NCBI GenBank assembly: GCA_922989275.2
Contig: OV277866.1
Coordinates: 34,303,246 to 34,367,245 of the forward strand
Length of the DNA stretch: 64,000 nt
Origin: Gari tellinella
Lineage: Eukaryota > Mollusca > Bivalvia > Cardiida > Psammobiidae
Direction of reading: 5' to 3'
Part shown: positions 52,436 to 62,128 of the stretch, piece by piece
How the letters are laid out: each line of letters begins with the position of its first letter
Numbering within the stretch: the first letter of the stretch is position 1
Made by a program: the position numbers and the translations under genes
Notes under the pieces: model-generated
What the model was told of the DNA's origin: nothing
The model's input: only the letters and a program-made list of their open reading frames with translations
Database searches by the model: none

Positions 52436-55094
52436 CGGATAAGTCTTCGGGAGTCGTGCGATTTATTCTGTATACGTATGGGCGCAATTGCGGACTGGAC
52501 CGAATGTGCCTAGAAGAGCCCTTTGATCTAGTTATACACTGTTTACTACATGTATTTGACAAGTATGAATTACTGTACCACGCACTAATATTTTGTAATT
52601 GTATGTAGATGTATAACCTGTACATTTATACGAAAAACGGCTTGAATCCAGATTAAAGGTATTCTACCGAACTATATTTATCTAGGTCTACACTGTTAAT
52701 CTTGTACTTGTCTAACCTGCTGTGTAACTTATTGATGTAAATTTTGGTACAGCTAGATCGCAAAGAGATAACACCGGGCCGGATGTTTCCTACCAGAGCC
52801 AACTGGGCTGGGTCTACACTATACAAATTATACAATAATATGTATTTTGTGTAGTTTTATATAGGCGTATCGTCGGTAAGTTCATTGACATATTAAAGAT
52901 TGCTCACTATCAAATCTTCAATAACCTTAAATGTACGAGTTACTATGTAATAGAGTGAAGTAATATTTTACATATAGATACGGTGTATATACTGATTATA
53001 CCAGAACTATATTGGTCACATGGGAGGGCCAATGTGCTGATCCTTCACTGTTTTCAGTAATCTTGCATGCACGGATTATCTTACACTGGTCGAATGCCAT
53101 TTCTATACTAAGATAGAACATTCACAAGACAAACTGTTTAGGTGTAGGTTGGTGGTCTTCAATCCGAAACCATTGACATGTGCACCTAAAGCGGGTTTAG
53201 AGTTAAGTAGAATGCAAGTAAAGACAAGTTCTGCTTTGCTATCAACCTGCTTTAAGCTTTAGAATATCATCTGCTAGATTATAGAGAATGTTACTTATAA
53301 TTAATAGTCTTGAATGTATAGACTAGAACTATTTTTGGCAAAAAGTGGAAAATGAAAGATGTTAAAATGCGTATCTGTGGAGTAATGAGTTAAGCAAACG
53401 TTTACCTTCCTGTATCTGATCGCTTAAAGCAGATATAGATTGAAACATGATGCGCCTTATAGGGCGCGTTCTGTTTCAAGTTCAGACTGCTTTACCCAAT
53501 AAATACGCCTCTAATTTATTCCTTCACTGACGAAAATACTTCCAATTTATACAGCCATGAAACTGTATCATAAAGCAGACTAAAAGTAAAACAGAATGTG
53601 CCTTAAGGCGCATTCTGTTTTACCTTCAATCTGCTTTATGTATTCAGTTATTCACCTATCTTAAAAACGAAGAAACGGGCTATGTGGTAATGGGTAAATA
53701 GAACATATATTGGTGACTGTCTAGGCAGAAACTATTTTTTATAGTGTTGGAGTGAATTGAAATGCGTATATGGAGCAATGGGTTAATTGGTCAACCAATA
53801 TGTGTTGTCCGTGAACATTAACTCATTAGCTCCATAGACTGTTTCTAGTATTGAATATAGGTGACCAATTAAAGCGGGTTAACAGTAAAGCAAAATGCGC
53901 ATTGAGACGCGTTCTGCTTTACTTTCAGTCTGCTTTAAGCTTCAAACTAGATGAGACTCATTGTAAGGATTCTGACTGGTGCCCTTGATATTTATACTAG
54001 CTGCTCAGGGATTCTAACACGAAAGTTATGTAATTGATCAGTGAGTAAAGGTTCCAATAATTTATTGGTCTGTATTCTGGGAATCAAACTTAGATGACCA
54101 AGGAGCTCCATATTTGGGCAAACCTGCGCAGAATTAAAGCGGCAACGTTCGAGTCATTGATTCGTCATTCAAATCGGATATCAACATTGGTCGTCTCAAA
54201 AACGATCAATATTTGGATCCAGTTGCGCATAAGTACAATAGGTACGCCCTTGACCTATATTTTGGAATGTTGCAAGTGTGAGACTCGTGAAAGCCATGCA
54301 ATATATAACTTAAAGACATCTCCTGACGACCTTTTGGTCATAACGCCTTGCCAGATTATTTACTGTCAATTTCCTGGCAAAAAGCATGGGTCTTGTGCAT
54401 ATTGAACCACTGAATCGTCTTATGTGAGACCGGACCTTTATATTTTATAGTTTTGTTAGAAATAACCATTGGAAATCACTAGAGCATGAGTATAATCTGG
54501 ACCTCACCAGGTAAACTGAGATTGTCTTGCACATGCTTTACAGTTACATTGACACCTCCAGACCAATAATTATGCTGGTGGTCCCTCAATAGACTGAGGA
54601 AAAGTCTTTAAACCGCAGTCAGTGAAATATGTAGCCTTAGCCAATCAGACCATGTCCTTTCTCAAATATCGGCGCCACAAACTCTATGAGGATGAAGAAA
54701 ATTTGATTTGCTGACTGCTTCAGTTCATCGACGCAGCACGTGAATCATATACGCAATACATGGACACTGCATGCAAACCTAATAACTTCATTTATCAATC
54801 TTTCAACTAAATAGATACACAATTCATACAGTTATAACTTTGTAAGTCGGGCAGACACAAAGCATCCACTTTATTAAACACGTCACTGTTTAATGCAGAG
54901 CAAAAGTGATGCAGATAGACCTTATGACAGCGTTCTGCATTTCTTTTGTCCTGCACCAAAATACATGTCCATTATTGTCTTTGTAAATGCACTTCTTTTT
55001 GAGTACCGATGGACACAGGTGTGACTGTAGGATTTTCATAGATGTTTAACTATCTAATCCGCACATGACTGTGGTGTTTTAAGAGAGTTGACTT
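52436..55094. other. Centre of the foldback: mixed older repeats, no transposase
   Basis: 52436-53150 shows hairpin traces only (GGTCTACACTGTTAATC). Family S copies are at 53160-53410 (AAGCGGGTTTAGAGTTAAGT), 53415-53690 (two, TGATGCGCCTTATAGGGCGC and AATGTGCCTTAAGGCGCATT) and 53815-53960 (AATGCGCATTGAGACGCGTT). A dispersed repeat lies at 54306-54613. 54890-54960 is a small hairpin (AGCAAAAGTGATGCAGATAG..TCTGCATTTCTTTTG). No coding domain is visible. Confidence 0.6.
54306..54613. repeat. Dispersed repeat, copy 2 (paired with 47183-47465)
   Basis: TATAACTTAAAGACATCTCC TGACGACCTTTTGGTCATAA, AGCATGGGTCTTGTGCATAT TGAACCACT, CTAGAGCATGAGTATAATCT, ATGCTGGTGGTCCCTCAATA-GACTGAGGAAAAGTCTTTAA. Same strand as copy 1, 7.1 kb away; it also has an insertion GGACCTCACCAGGTAAACTG relative to copy 1. 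Confidence 0.8.
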
Positions 55095-57292
55095 CTGATT
55101 TCGACAAAATTTCGAAATGTTATGTTTGATAAATTTCGAATGTCGAATTTCTACAATAGTTTGACTTTTCCCGGTCCGGCAAATTGTCGAACGTCGAAAT
55201 TCGACACAAGTTCGACTTAGTAAATATGTTATAGAAATTATGAATGTCGAACGTTGAATTTCGACAATATTTCGAATTTTACCTGCCCGGCAAATTGTCG
55301 AACGTCGAAATTAGACATATGCTCTACATAGTGAATGTGTTTCAGAAATATTGACAGTCGAAAGTCGAATTACAATAATGTGTCGTCTTTTGCAGCCCGG
55401 CAAGTTGTCGAAAGTCGAATTTCGACAAATTTTCGACATTTTGGTAAAAGCACAATGTCGAACGTCGAAATTCGACAATATTTCGACTATTTCCCAGTTT
55501 GGCAATTTTTCAAATGTCGAAAGTCGAAATAAAGTCGACACTTCACCAGCTTTGTTGAAATGTCGAATGTCGAAATTCGACAATGTTTCGATTTTTTCAT
55601 GGCCCGGCAAATTGTCAAACGTCGAAATTCTACAAAGTGAATGTGTTTAAGATACGTCAAATTTCCGTCATTTTGGTAAAAGGACAATATCGAATGTCGA
55701 AATTTGACAATATTTCAACTATTTCACTGTCTGGCAATTTGTCGAATGTCGAATTTCGACATAAATTCGACACTTTATCGGCTTTGTTGAAATGTCGAAT
55801 GTCAAAATTCGACAATATTTTGATTTTTTCCTGGCCCGGCAAATTGTCGAACGTCGAAATTCGACATAAATTCGACATAGTGAATGCGTTTAAGATATGT
55901 TGAAAGTCGAACATCGAATTTGGACAAATGTTCGACATTTTGGTAAAAGGACAATGTCGAACGTCGAAATTCGACAATAATTCGACTATAGCCCTGTCTT
56001 GTAATTTGTCGAATGCCGAATTTCGACATAAATTCGACACTTTACTGGCTTTGTTGAAATGTCGAATGTCGAAATTCGACAATATTTCGACTTTTCCCTG
56101 CCAGGCCACTTGTCGAACGTCGAAAGTAGACATTAGTTCGACATAATGAATGTGTTTAAGAATTGTTGAATGTCGAACGTCGAATTTCGACAATATTTCG
56201 ACTTTTCCAGGTCCAGCAAATTGTCGAACATCGAAATTCGACATAAGTTCAATAGTGTTTAAGAAATCTTGAATGTCGAACGTCGAATTCCGACAATATT
56301 TGGACTATTTCCCTTACTTGCAATTTGTCGAACGTCGAAATTCGACCCTAGTTTGACAATTTCCCGACTTTGTATAAGTGTCGAACGTCGAAATTCGACA
56401 TGAGTTCGACATGAGTTCGACAAAGTAATGTGTTTAAGAAGTTTTGAATGTCGAACGTCGAAAATCGACATGAGTTCGACATAGTAATGTGTTTAAGAAA
56501 TTTTGAATGTCGAACGTTGAAAATCAACAATATTTCGACTTTTCCCGGGTCCGGCAAATTGTCGAGCGTCGAAATACGACATAATTTCAACAGAGGGAAT
56601 GTGTTGAAGAAATTTTGAATATCGAACGTCGAATTTCGACAATATTTCGACTTTTCCCTTACTTGCAGTTTGTCGAACGTCGAAATTCGACCCTAGTTCG
56701 ACAATTTCCCCACTTTGTATAAGTGTCGAACGTCGAAATTCGACATAAGCTCGACAAAGTAATGTGTTTTAAAAATGGTGAATGTCGAACGTCGAATTTA
56801 GACAGTATTTCGACTTTTTCCCTTAGTTGCAGTTTGTCGAACGTCGAAATTCGACCCTAGTTCGACAATTTCCCGACTTTGTATAAGTGTCGAACGTCGA
56901 AATTCGACATCAGTTCGACAAAGTAATGTGTATTGAAACTGTTGAATGTCGAACGTCGAATTTCGACAATATTACGACTTTTCCCCTTACTTGCAGTTTG
57001 TCGAACGTCGAATTTCGACCCTAGTTCGACAATTTCCCGACTTTGTATAAGTGTCGAACGTCGAAATTCGACATCAGTTCGACAAAGTAATGTGTTTTAA
57101 AAATGTTGAATGTCGAACGTCGAATTTCGACAATATTTCGACATTATGGCAAAGCTGAATTGTCGATCGGCAAAATTTGTTACATTATGTGAAAGCTTAA
57201 ATGTCGAAAGTCGAAATTCTACAGCTGTTCGACCTTTCATTTGTGAAAGGTCGAATGTCGAATTGTCGAATGTCGTGCAAACTTCACACACC
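55095..57292. repeat. Right arm satellite of the foldback
   Basis: Inverse of the left arm: GTCGAACGTCGAAATTCGAC with linkers TAATGTGTTTAAGAAATTTT, GACAATTTCCCGACTTTGTA-TAAGTGTC, CCCTTACTTGCAGTTTG. It is longer than the left arm and contains linkers (TTTTGGTAAAAGGACAATGT, CACTTTATCGGCTTTGTTGA) that are rarer on the left. Confidence 0.9.
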
Positions 57293-57828
57293 TCTGTCTG
57301 TACATGATGCATACACACATCGCCAGTTTTCAATAGAATGATGTGCGCAAGGACGGTATTTTGAATATTGTAAAACCGATCTTTCCCGTCCGAGACCAGT
57401 GTGTTTTCTGTTTAGACCCTTAGTTACCGATCAGGAATGGTCAGAAATCTAGGTCAATGACCACTTTTTGAACTGTAGCACTCTCATTGGCCAATTAGAC
57501 TAGGTTTCTGTTGTTGTTTTCTTACATTTATCTTGGAGTTTAATCCTTTGAAAACAATGAGATACTGTCTAAAGTATTACTGTGTCATCATTTCTGAATT
57601 TAGCATAATTCACGAAACAAATTATACATGTTTGATTTAATGAATAATGAAAAGTCTAAACTGCGACGGATTATCTTTTTAAAAATATCTCTAGTCGAGT
57701 CTGAATATGTAACAAACCGGGAACAATTTGTTCTCTCTCGTTAATACTAACTGAAACGCAACGCCAACACAATAATAAGAAGAAACAGACAACCTCTTCC
57801 TTGATTGTATGCAGCTTTCGTTTTTAAT
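57293..57828. other. Right flank of the foldback, no feature assigned
   Basis: Nothing recognised except a faint family A trace at 57730-57800 (CTGAAACGCAACGCCAACAC). Confidence 0.35.
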
Positions 57829-58180
57829 TACAGCGTTCCCTCTCCTCAACGATATCAAATGGGAGACTAAAATTGTGTGCGTTGTTTGGAGGGAGTCGTT
57901 ATAGAGAGCAAAATTATCTTACTTTTGTAACAGCTTGAATCCAGATCAGACGCCGCGTTTCGCAGGGGATTCAAGCTGTTTGTCACTCGTTATTAGGTTT
58001 CTCTTCTGTCAAAATGTCCATTATGTAACTTTGAGAAAAACAACAGACGACAATTATAAGCAGACAATATAGCAGACGTGAAAAGGTTGGACATACTTGT
58101 TATGTTTGGGAAACAACGCCAAGTGTTGTTGTTAGGAGAGAGTCGTCGTTGGGAGAACCGTTGTAGGGAGTGAACACTGC
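57829..58180. mobile_element. Family T pogo-like MITE
   Basis: TACAGCGTTCCCTCTCCTCA ACGATATC, CAAATGGGAGACTAAAA, hairpin CTTGAATCCAGATCAGACGC-CGCGTTTCGCAGGGGATTCA, CGACAATTATAAGCAGACAA, GTTGTAGGGAGTGAACACTG. Confidence 0.82.
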
Positions 58181-58256
58181 ATCAATAATCAAAAGGGTAT
58201 GTTAACATGTAGCCAATTCGCCAGTGACGAGTATAGTCGTCGCAAAGGTTCAATGT

Positions 58257-58468
58257 GTAAACCCTTTCAATGCCGAAGTCGCATAAGTCGATATTGCAAA
58301 CAGTTTACTTCCTGATTAGACGCAACGTAACTGTTTGACAGTCGTATCTAACTTTCTAACAAAAAGTCATACAACCTTAACGATCTTGCAGAAAACAATA
58401 TCAAAAGAGACGACAGCACGGCGGGTAGGAGAAACTCTTAACAATTAATATGGTGCCGAATGGGTTAA
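58257..58468. mobile_element. Family G TTAA-type MITE, hairpin shortened
   Basis: TAAACCCTTTCAATGCCGAA GTCGCATAAG, AACAGTTTACTTCCTGATTA GACGCAACG, AAAAGTCATACAACCTTAAC, AATATGGTGCCGAATGGGTT-AA. Its ends match the reference copy at 33778. Confidence 0.8.
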
Positions 58469-59706
58469 ACTGGTCGACATATTATGGTTCGAAAGAACCT
58501 TTGTATGCAACATAGCCGTGTTCTAATAATAGCTCTTGTAATGCCGAATTATCATATACTTCAAATACAGTGATCCCTCTCTAAAACGACAACCAATGGG
58601 AGACAAACAATACACGTCTGTTGTTCGCAATAGGGTTATTAAAGGGAGGGAACATTAAGAAACAGCTTGAATCTAGGTCAGACGTCTGATCTGGATTCAA
58701 GCTTTTATATTTGGTCATTATATTTTTTCTGTCAAAATGTCCACTTATTCGAGCGTATGTAACTTTGAGAAAAAACAGCAGATGACAGTTTTAAGTAGGC
58801 GGCTTTGCAGTCTCATCTGGATCCAAACTGTTTGCACAAGTAAGTCAGTTGCGCTTAGCATGATAAGGGTTAGGTCGAGTTGCTATCGTTATCTACTCAG
58901 AATGTCAGCTGACTACATCTACGTGCAGTAAAACCCTTGTGTCCAATGCCCAAAAGTCGTCTTAGATGCAGAAGAAAATAATACAAAAGACATTTAAAAG
59001 ACATTCTGTGTTATTTTTCTCCTGTTGAAAGCAGGCTTTAGAAAGCTCAGTTCTTCTTAAATGAGTTTGTGCACAGTTGACTTAAGAAGACCTTGAACTC
59101 CGTTTCATAATAACTCATTCTCCCCTGAAACTTTTACTAGACAATTCCAATTTAAACATACATCTAGACGATTTTCGACTATTTAGGGTTGATTAAACAA
59201 TATATTTCAAAATGACAAACAGTGTAGACCCTGATCAGGAGTCCTCTGATCTGGGTTTACACTGTTTGCATAGGACAAATGTAATCCTCACAGGTATACT
59301 GTTTGCAAATGACGAGTATACTCGTCGCTAGGGTTGAATGTGTTTATTAAAAAAACGACCTGAATTTGATTATTTTGCAGTCGCAGGCGGACAATGCATA
59401 GTGAAACAATGGTCCACAAATACCTGGACAAATATTTAACCCTTTTGCAAACAACTTATCTTCAGATAAAACTTTGCAATTCCATGTATAATTCAAATTG
59501 TTTACATTTTAACTGAACAATTATTAAAACGAACGTCAAACAGTATGGGTTCTTAAAAACACCTGATCAAAACTCGCTATTATTATTAGTAGTAGTATTA
59601 TTATCGTTCTGCAAATTTGAATTTTTGTCGACTTTGAGGGTAAACAGGGTTAAAGAAGAATTCACCGGAATCCCAAATGAAATTAGGTTAATCGGACGAC
59701 CTACTG
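58469..59706. repeat. Family T piece and variant hairpin
   Basis: 58566-58800: TACAGTGATCCCTCTCTAAA ACGAC, AATGGGAGACAAACA, worn hairpin TTGAATCTAGGTCAGACGTC. The right end is lost in a mosaic with CATCTGGATCCAAACTGTTT. 59215-59290: CAAACAGTGTAGACCCTGAT-CAGGAG..CTGATCTGGGTTTACACTGT. 59575-59605: TATTAT/AGTAGT microsatellite. Confidence 0.55.
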
Positions 59707-59956
59707 TACAGTGGAGAATCTGTGATTATTTCCCGTTTAAACGCAAACGTACGCAAACGCAAAGCACTAAAACGTAGAAAAGTACAACTTTTGGACCATT
59801 CTGATAATTCATGTTTATCTTGGTGGCAAACAGTTTGGAGCCTGATCAGACGCCGGTTTACCCGGCGTCTGATCTGGCTCCAAACTATTTGCACTGCAAT
59901 TAATAGTTTTAGCGTAAACGCGTTTATTGGGAAAGAATAACAGATTCTCCACTGTA
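59707..59956. mobile_element. Family A MITE, full length
   Basis: TACAGTGGAGAATCTGTGAT to CAGATTCTCCACTGTA; complete hairpin GAGCCTGATCAGACGCCGGT-TTACCCGGCGTCTGATC. Confidence 0.92.
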
Positions 59957-59966
59957 CGTGCTGACG

Positions 59967-60168
59967 TACAGTATTTTAAAACCTCTAAATTACAACCACT
60001 TAAATGAAGGCTAATTGATTGTATAAACTACAGATGATAGCTGAAAGCAAGGTGATCGTAAAATAGAAAGCTCCTGAAGGAGCTTTCGGTTTGTCGCTTC
60101 CCTTGCTTTAAGCAGCCACATCTGATGAATACCACAAGTTATTGGTCGTTTTAGAAAGCCTTTACTGT
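59967..60168. mobile_element. Family P pogo-like MITE
   Basis: TACAGTATTTTAAAACCTCT AAATTACAACCACTTAA, hairpin AAGCAAGGTGATCGTAAAAT-AGAAAGCTCC-TGAA-GGAGCTTTCGGTTTGTCGCT, right end TTGGTCGTTTTAGAAAGCCT TTACTGTG. Confidence 0.82.
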
Positions 60169-60645
60169 GTGTTTTTCTAGTTTCGTTTTCGTGTCGATTC
60201 TGATTCGTGGAAGAGGCGTTGTTAACAACAAGACGGACATTTTGATAGCTAAACGATTAGCAGTTTGAAAAGGAACAGAGGCGTGCTTTAATGGAAAAGG
60301 TAAGCTTTTTATTAATTTGAATCCGTGGTATGTGTGGTAATAGGCGTATGTTGTATACTCTGAGGAAATTAAACAGAAACAATCTATCCACGAAATATCG
60401 AAGTCATTTTATGTCGAACTGTCCTGTGTTTTTATTTTACTACTGTAAGAGTTGAATTTGATTTTGATTTCTTTGAATGCGTAGCCCTGTGATAGCTTAG
60501 CTCAGTCGTATAATCGTCGACTGAGCAAACAATTAAGATTCAGATCAGACACCGCAACTGTATTACACGTCGTATTGAATTTTCGTCAGTCATACTGCCT
60601 GATATTTAACTTTGAAGCGAGCTTACAGACGTCAACATTGAAGCA
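60169..60645. other. Worn family G piece and unassigned
   Basis: 60530-60650 keeps AATTAAGATTCAGATCAGAC ACCGC, TTTTCGTCAGTCATACTGCC, AGCGAGCTTACAGACGTCAA CATTGAAGCAG, a family G right half broken off by the SINE. Confidence 0.45.
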
Positions 60646-60960
60646 GCCGCCGGCAGTAGTCCGGTGGTAACACATTCGACTACGGTACCAGGGGTCGTGA
60701 GTTCGATCCCCCGCCGGCCAGCGGTCTGACCAGGGGATTTTTTGAATCCCCGATGATGTACAGGATTGTTCTTGAGCAAGACATGTACCGCGAATTGCTC
60801 CTCAAATGGGTACCTGTGAAGGGTCTGGGCTGGTACTACGGCTGCATTTGATTGCGCCATTTGTTAGCAGTGCTCAATAGTGTAGGCACGATGGCTCAAT
60901 GATCAGGAGAGTAAATGTACGGCTGAGCGGTCATTCGGACTGAAAGTAGACTATAACTTG
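60646..60960 (+). mobile_element. tRNA-derived SINE
   Basis: A tRNA-like head: GCCGGCAGTAGTCCGGTGGT (A-box like) and GTGAGTTCGATCCCCCGCCG (B box GTTCGATCC). The body GACCAGGGGATTTTTTGAAT, ATTGTTCTTGAGCAAGACAT and GAATTGCTCCTCAAATGGG resembles the conserved central block seen in several animal SINEs (V-SINE-like, from memory). Transcription by RNA polymerase III is expected. It is not called as a true tRNA: the clover-leaf is poor and the sequence continues into a SINE body. It inserts into a family G remnant. Confidence 0.68.
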
Positions 60961-61554
60961 ATATTTTTATCATTAATTCGACACCGGTAATCACCGAGTC
61001 CGGTTAGTACTGAAACTGATTAATATTAATGTTGATGTTTTGTTTCGATATTGTTTTAATTTATTTTGCCTTAACTTAATTTTGAGTTCATTGTGCGTTG
61101 GCAATGATCGTTGACCACAATTAAAGAGTATAACATGCATTAGGCATACGCAAAGTATACCAGATGTTATGTATGCACATATTGGGGTGGTAAAGTTTTA
61201 TGTACCATTTGCAGTACGGTTAACCTGCTAGAGGTTTATACATGTATATCGCACACATATTCAAAGTTTTTTTACCACGATGCATTTGATTGAAAATTAA
61301 CACCAGATGTGTATGTGATTTAACTTCTTGTACATGTTCTACAACAAGGTAAACGGAGGTGATTAGTGTGTATACTAGAAAAATCGAGTGACTGTGTGTT
61401 AAAGGAAGTAACCCACTTTTTACTCGAGCTAATTAATCATAGACATGTGCTGTCTCGCTATCTATTACTGCAATGCGGTGTCGTCTGCTTACCCAGTTAC
61501 GTTTATTACATCACATACTTTCATCTAGAACCGTTTGTGCGTTATTAAAATTGC
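60961..61554. other. No feature assigned
   Basis: AT-rich; nothing recognised. Confidence 0.3.
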
Positions 61555-61632
61555 ATGTTGACTCATTCGCTCAGTGGTGATGATATTGGATTGTCACGCA
61601 TGCGTCCCGGGTACGATCCCTGCTGGAGTTTC
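61555..61632 (+). mobile_element. tRNA-like SINE head, fragment
   Basis: TCGCTCAGTGGTGATGATAT (A-box like, CTCAGTGGT) and CCGGGTACGATCCCTGCTGG (B box, GGTACGATCC) at the usual spacing. Different from the first SINE. Body after it is not recognised. Confidence 0.5.
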
Positions 61633-62080
61633 TTTTATATCTAATATCGTGATATGCTTTGTTACGAGAGCTTCGCGTAGGCCGTTCTTTATTAGATTAT
61701 CAGTCATGGTGTTAAGAGTATAAACAGGAAAGAGTCGAGCACAGACCCTCGCTGCCTACTGGCCATAACAGCTATGAAGTCGATATAGACTATCTCAGTC
61801 ACTACCATGTGTCCCCTTTCCCTGAAATAACTTTCCACCCACCGAAGTATATTGTCCGGTTAACCATTTTCGCTAAGTTTCAATAGAAGACATTTCTTAA
61901 GAGAACTATCGTTACCACATTATTAAGGTTATGTAATAAGTTGTTGTCATTAACTTATTTGAATAGATGCATATACATGTATAAGACCAGTAAAGGAAAC
62001 AGGATAATGATTATTTGTTATTTCTTACATAGTCTAAACTTTTCAATTTCACACACAAATGTAGAAAGCAATACCTGGTA
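61633..62080. other. 3' flank of the Penelope-like element, limits not seen
   Basis: Reading toward the left from the retroelement's end, no poly-A tail or repeat of its start is evident. The element's 3' boundary may lie anywhere here. Confidence 0.3.
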
Positions 62081-62111
62081 GCTTTCGTCCGAGTACTTCG
62101 GACTTCGTCAG
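62081..62111 (-). ncRNA. Hammerhead-ribozyme-like core near the 3' end of the Penelope-like element
   Basis: On the minus strand: CTGACGA-A-GTCCGA-AGTAC-TCGGAC-GAAA-GC. This has the CUGANGA and GAAA boxes around a perfect 6-bp stem II. One extra A separates CUGACGA from the stem, which departs from the strict consensus. I could not draw convincing stems I and III. Hammerheads are known in the repeats of Penelope-like elements, which is why this is noted. It may be inactive or coincidental. Confidence 0.35.
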
Positions 62112-62128
62112 CCAACTGTTCTGACATC

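Larger units (their letters stand above)
50620..57292. mobile_element. Giant foldback element: long inverted arms of GTCGAA/TTCGAC repeats
   Basis: The left arm runs from GGTGTGTGAAGTTTGCACGA (50620) to about 52435. The right arm runs from about 55095 to TCGTGCAAACTTCACACACC (57292). The outer 300 bases of both arms match almost base for base as inverse sequences (CACAAATGAAAGGTCGAACA, ATTTAAGCTTTCACATAATG, TGCCATAATGTCGAAATATT). Further in, both arms are built from the same short palindromic motif (GTCGAATTTCGACGTTCGAC) joined by linkers such as TTATACAAAGTCGGGAAATT and TTTAAACACATTACTTTG. Organisation resembles Drosophila foldback (FB) elements: long, internally repetitive inverted ends. 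No transposase is recognised. Confidence 0.85.

Noticed and set aside
55657..56244. Open frame of 195 codons on the minus strand with repeated SKFDVRHS-like blocks
   Set aside because: It lies wholly in the foldback satellite. The same repeat gives similar open frames on both strands and in both arms because the motif lacks stop codons. No domain.
60650..60725. True tRNA gene
   Set aside because: A and B boxes are present, but the stems do not close well and the sequence continues into a SINE body.
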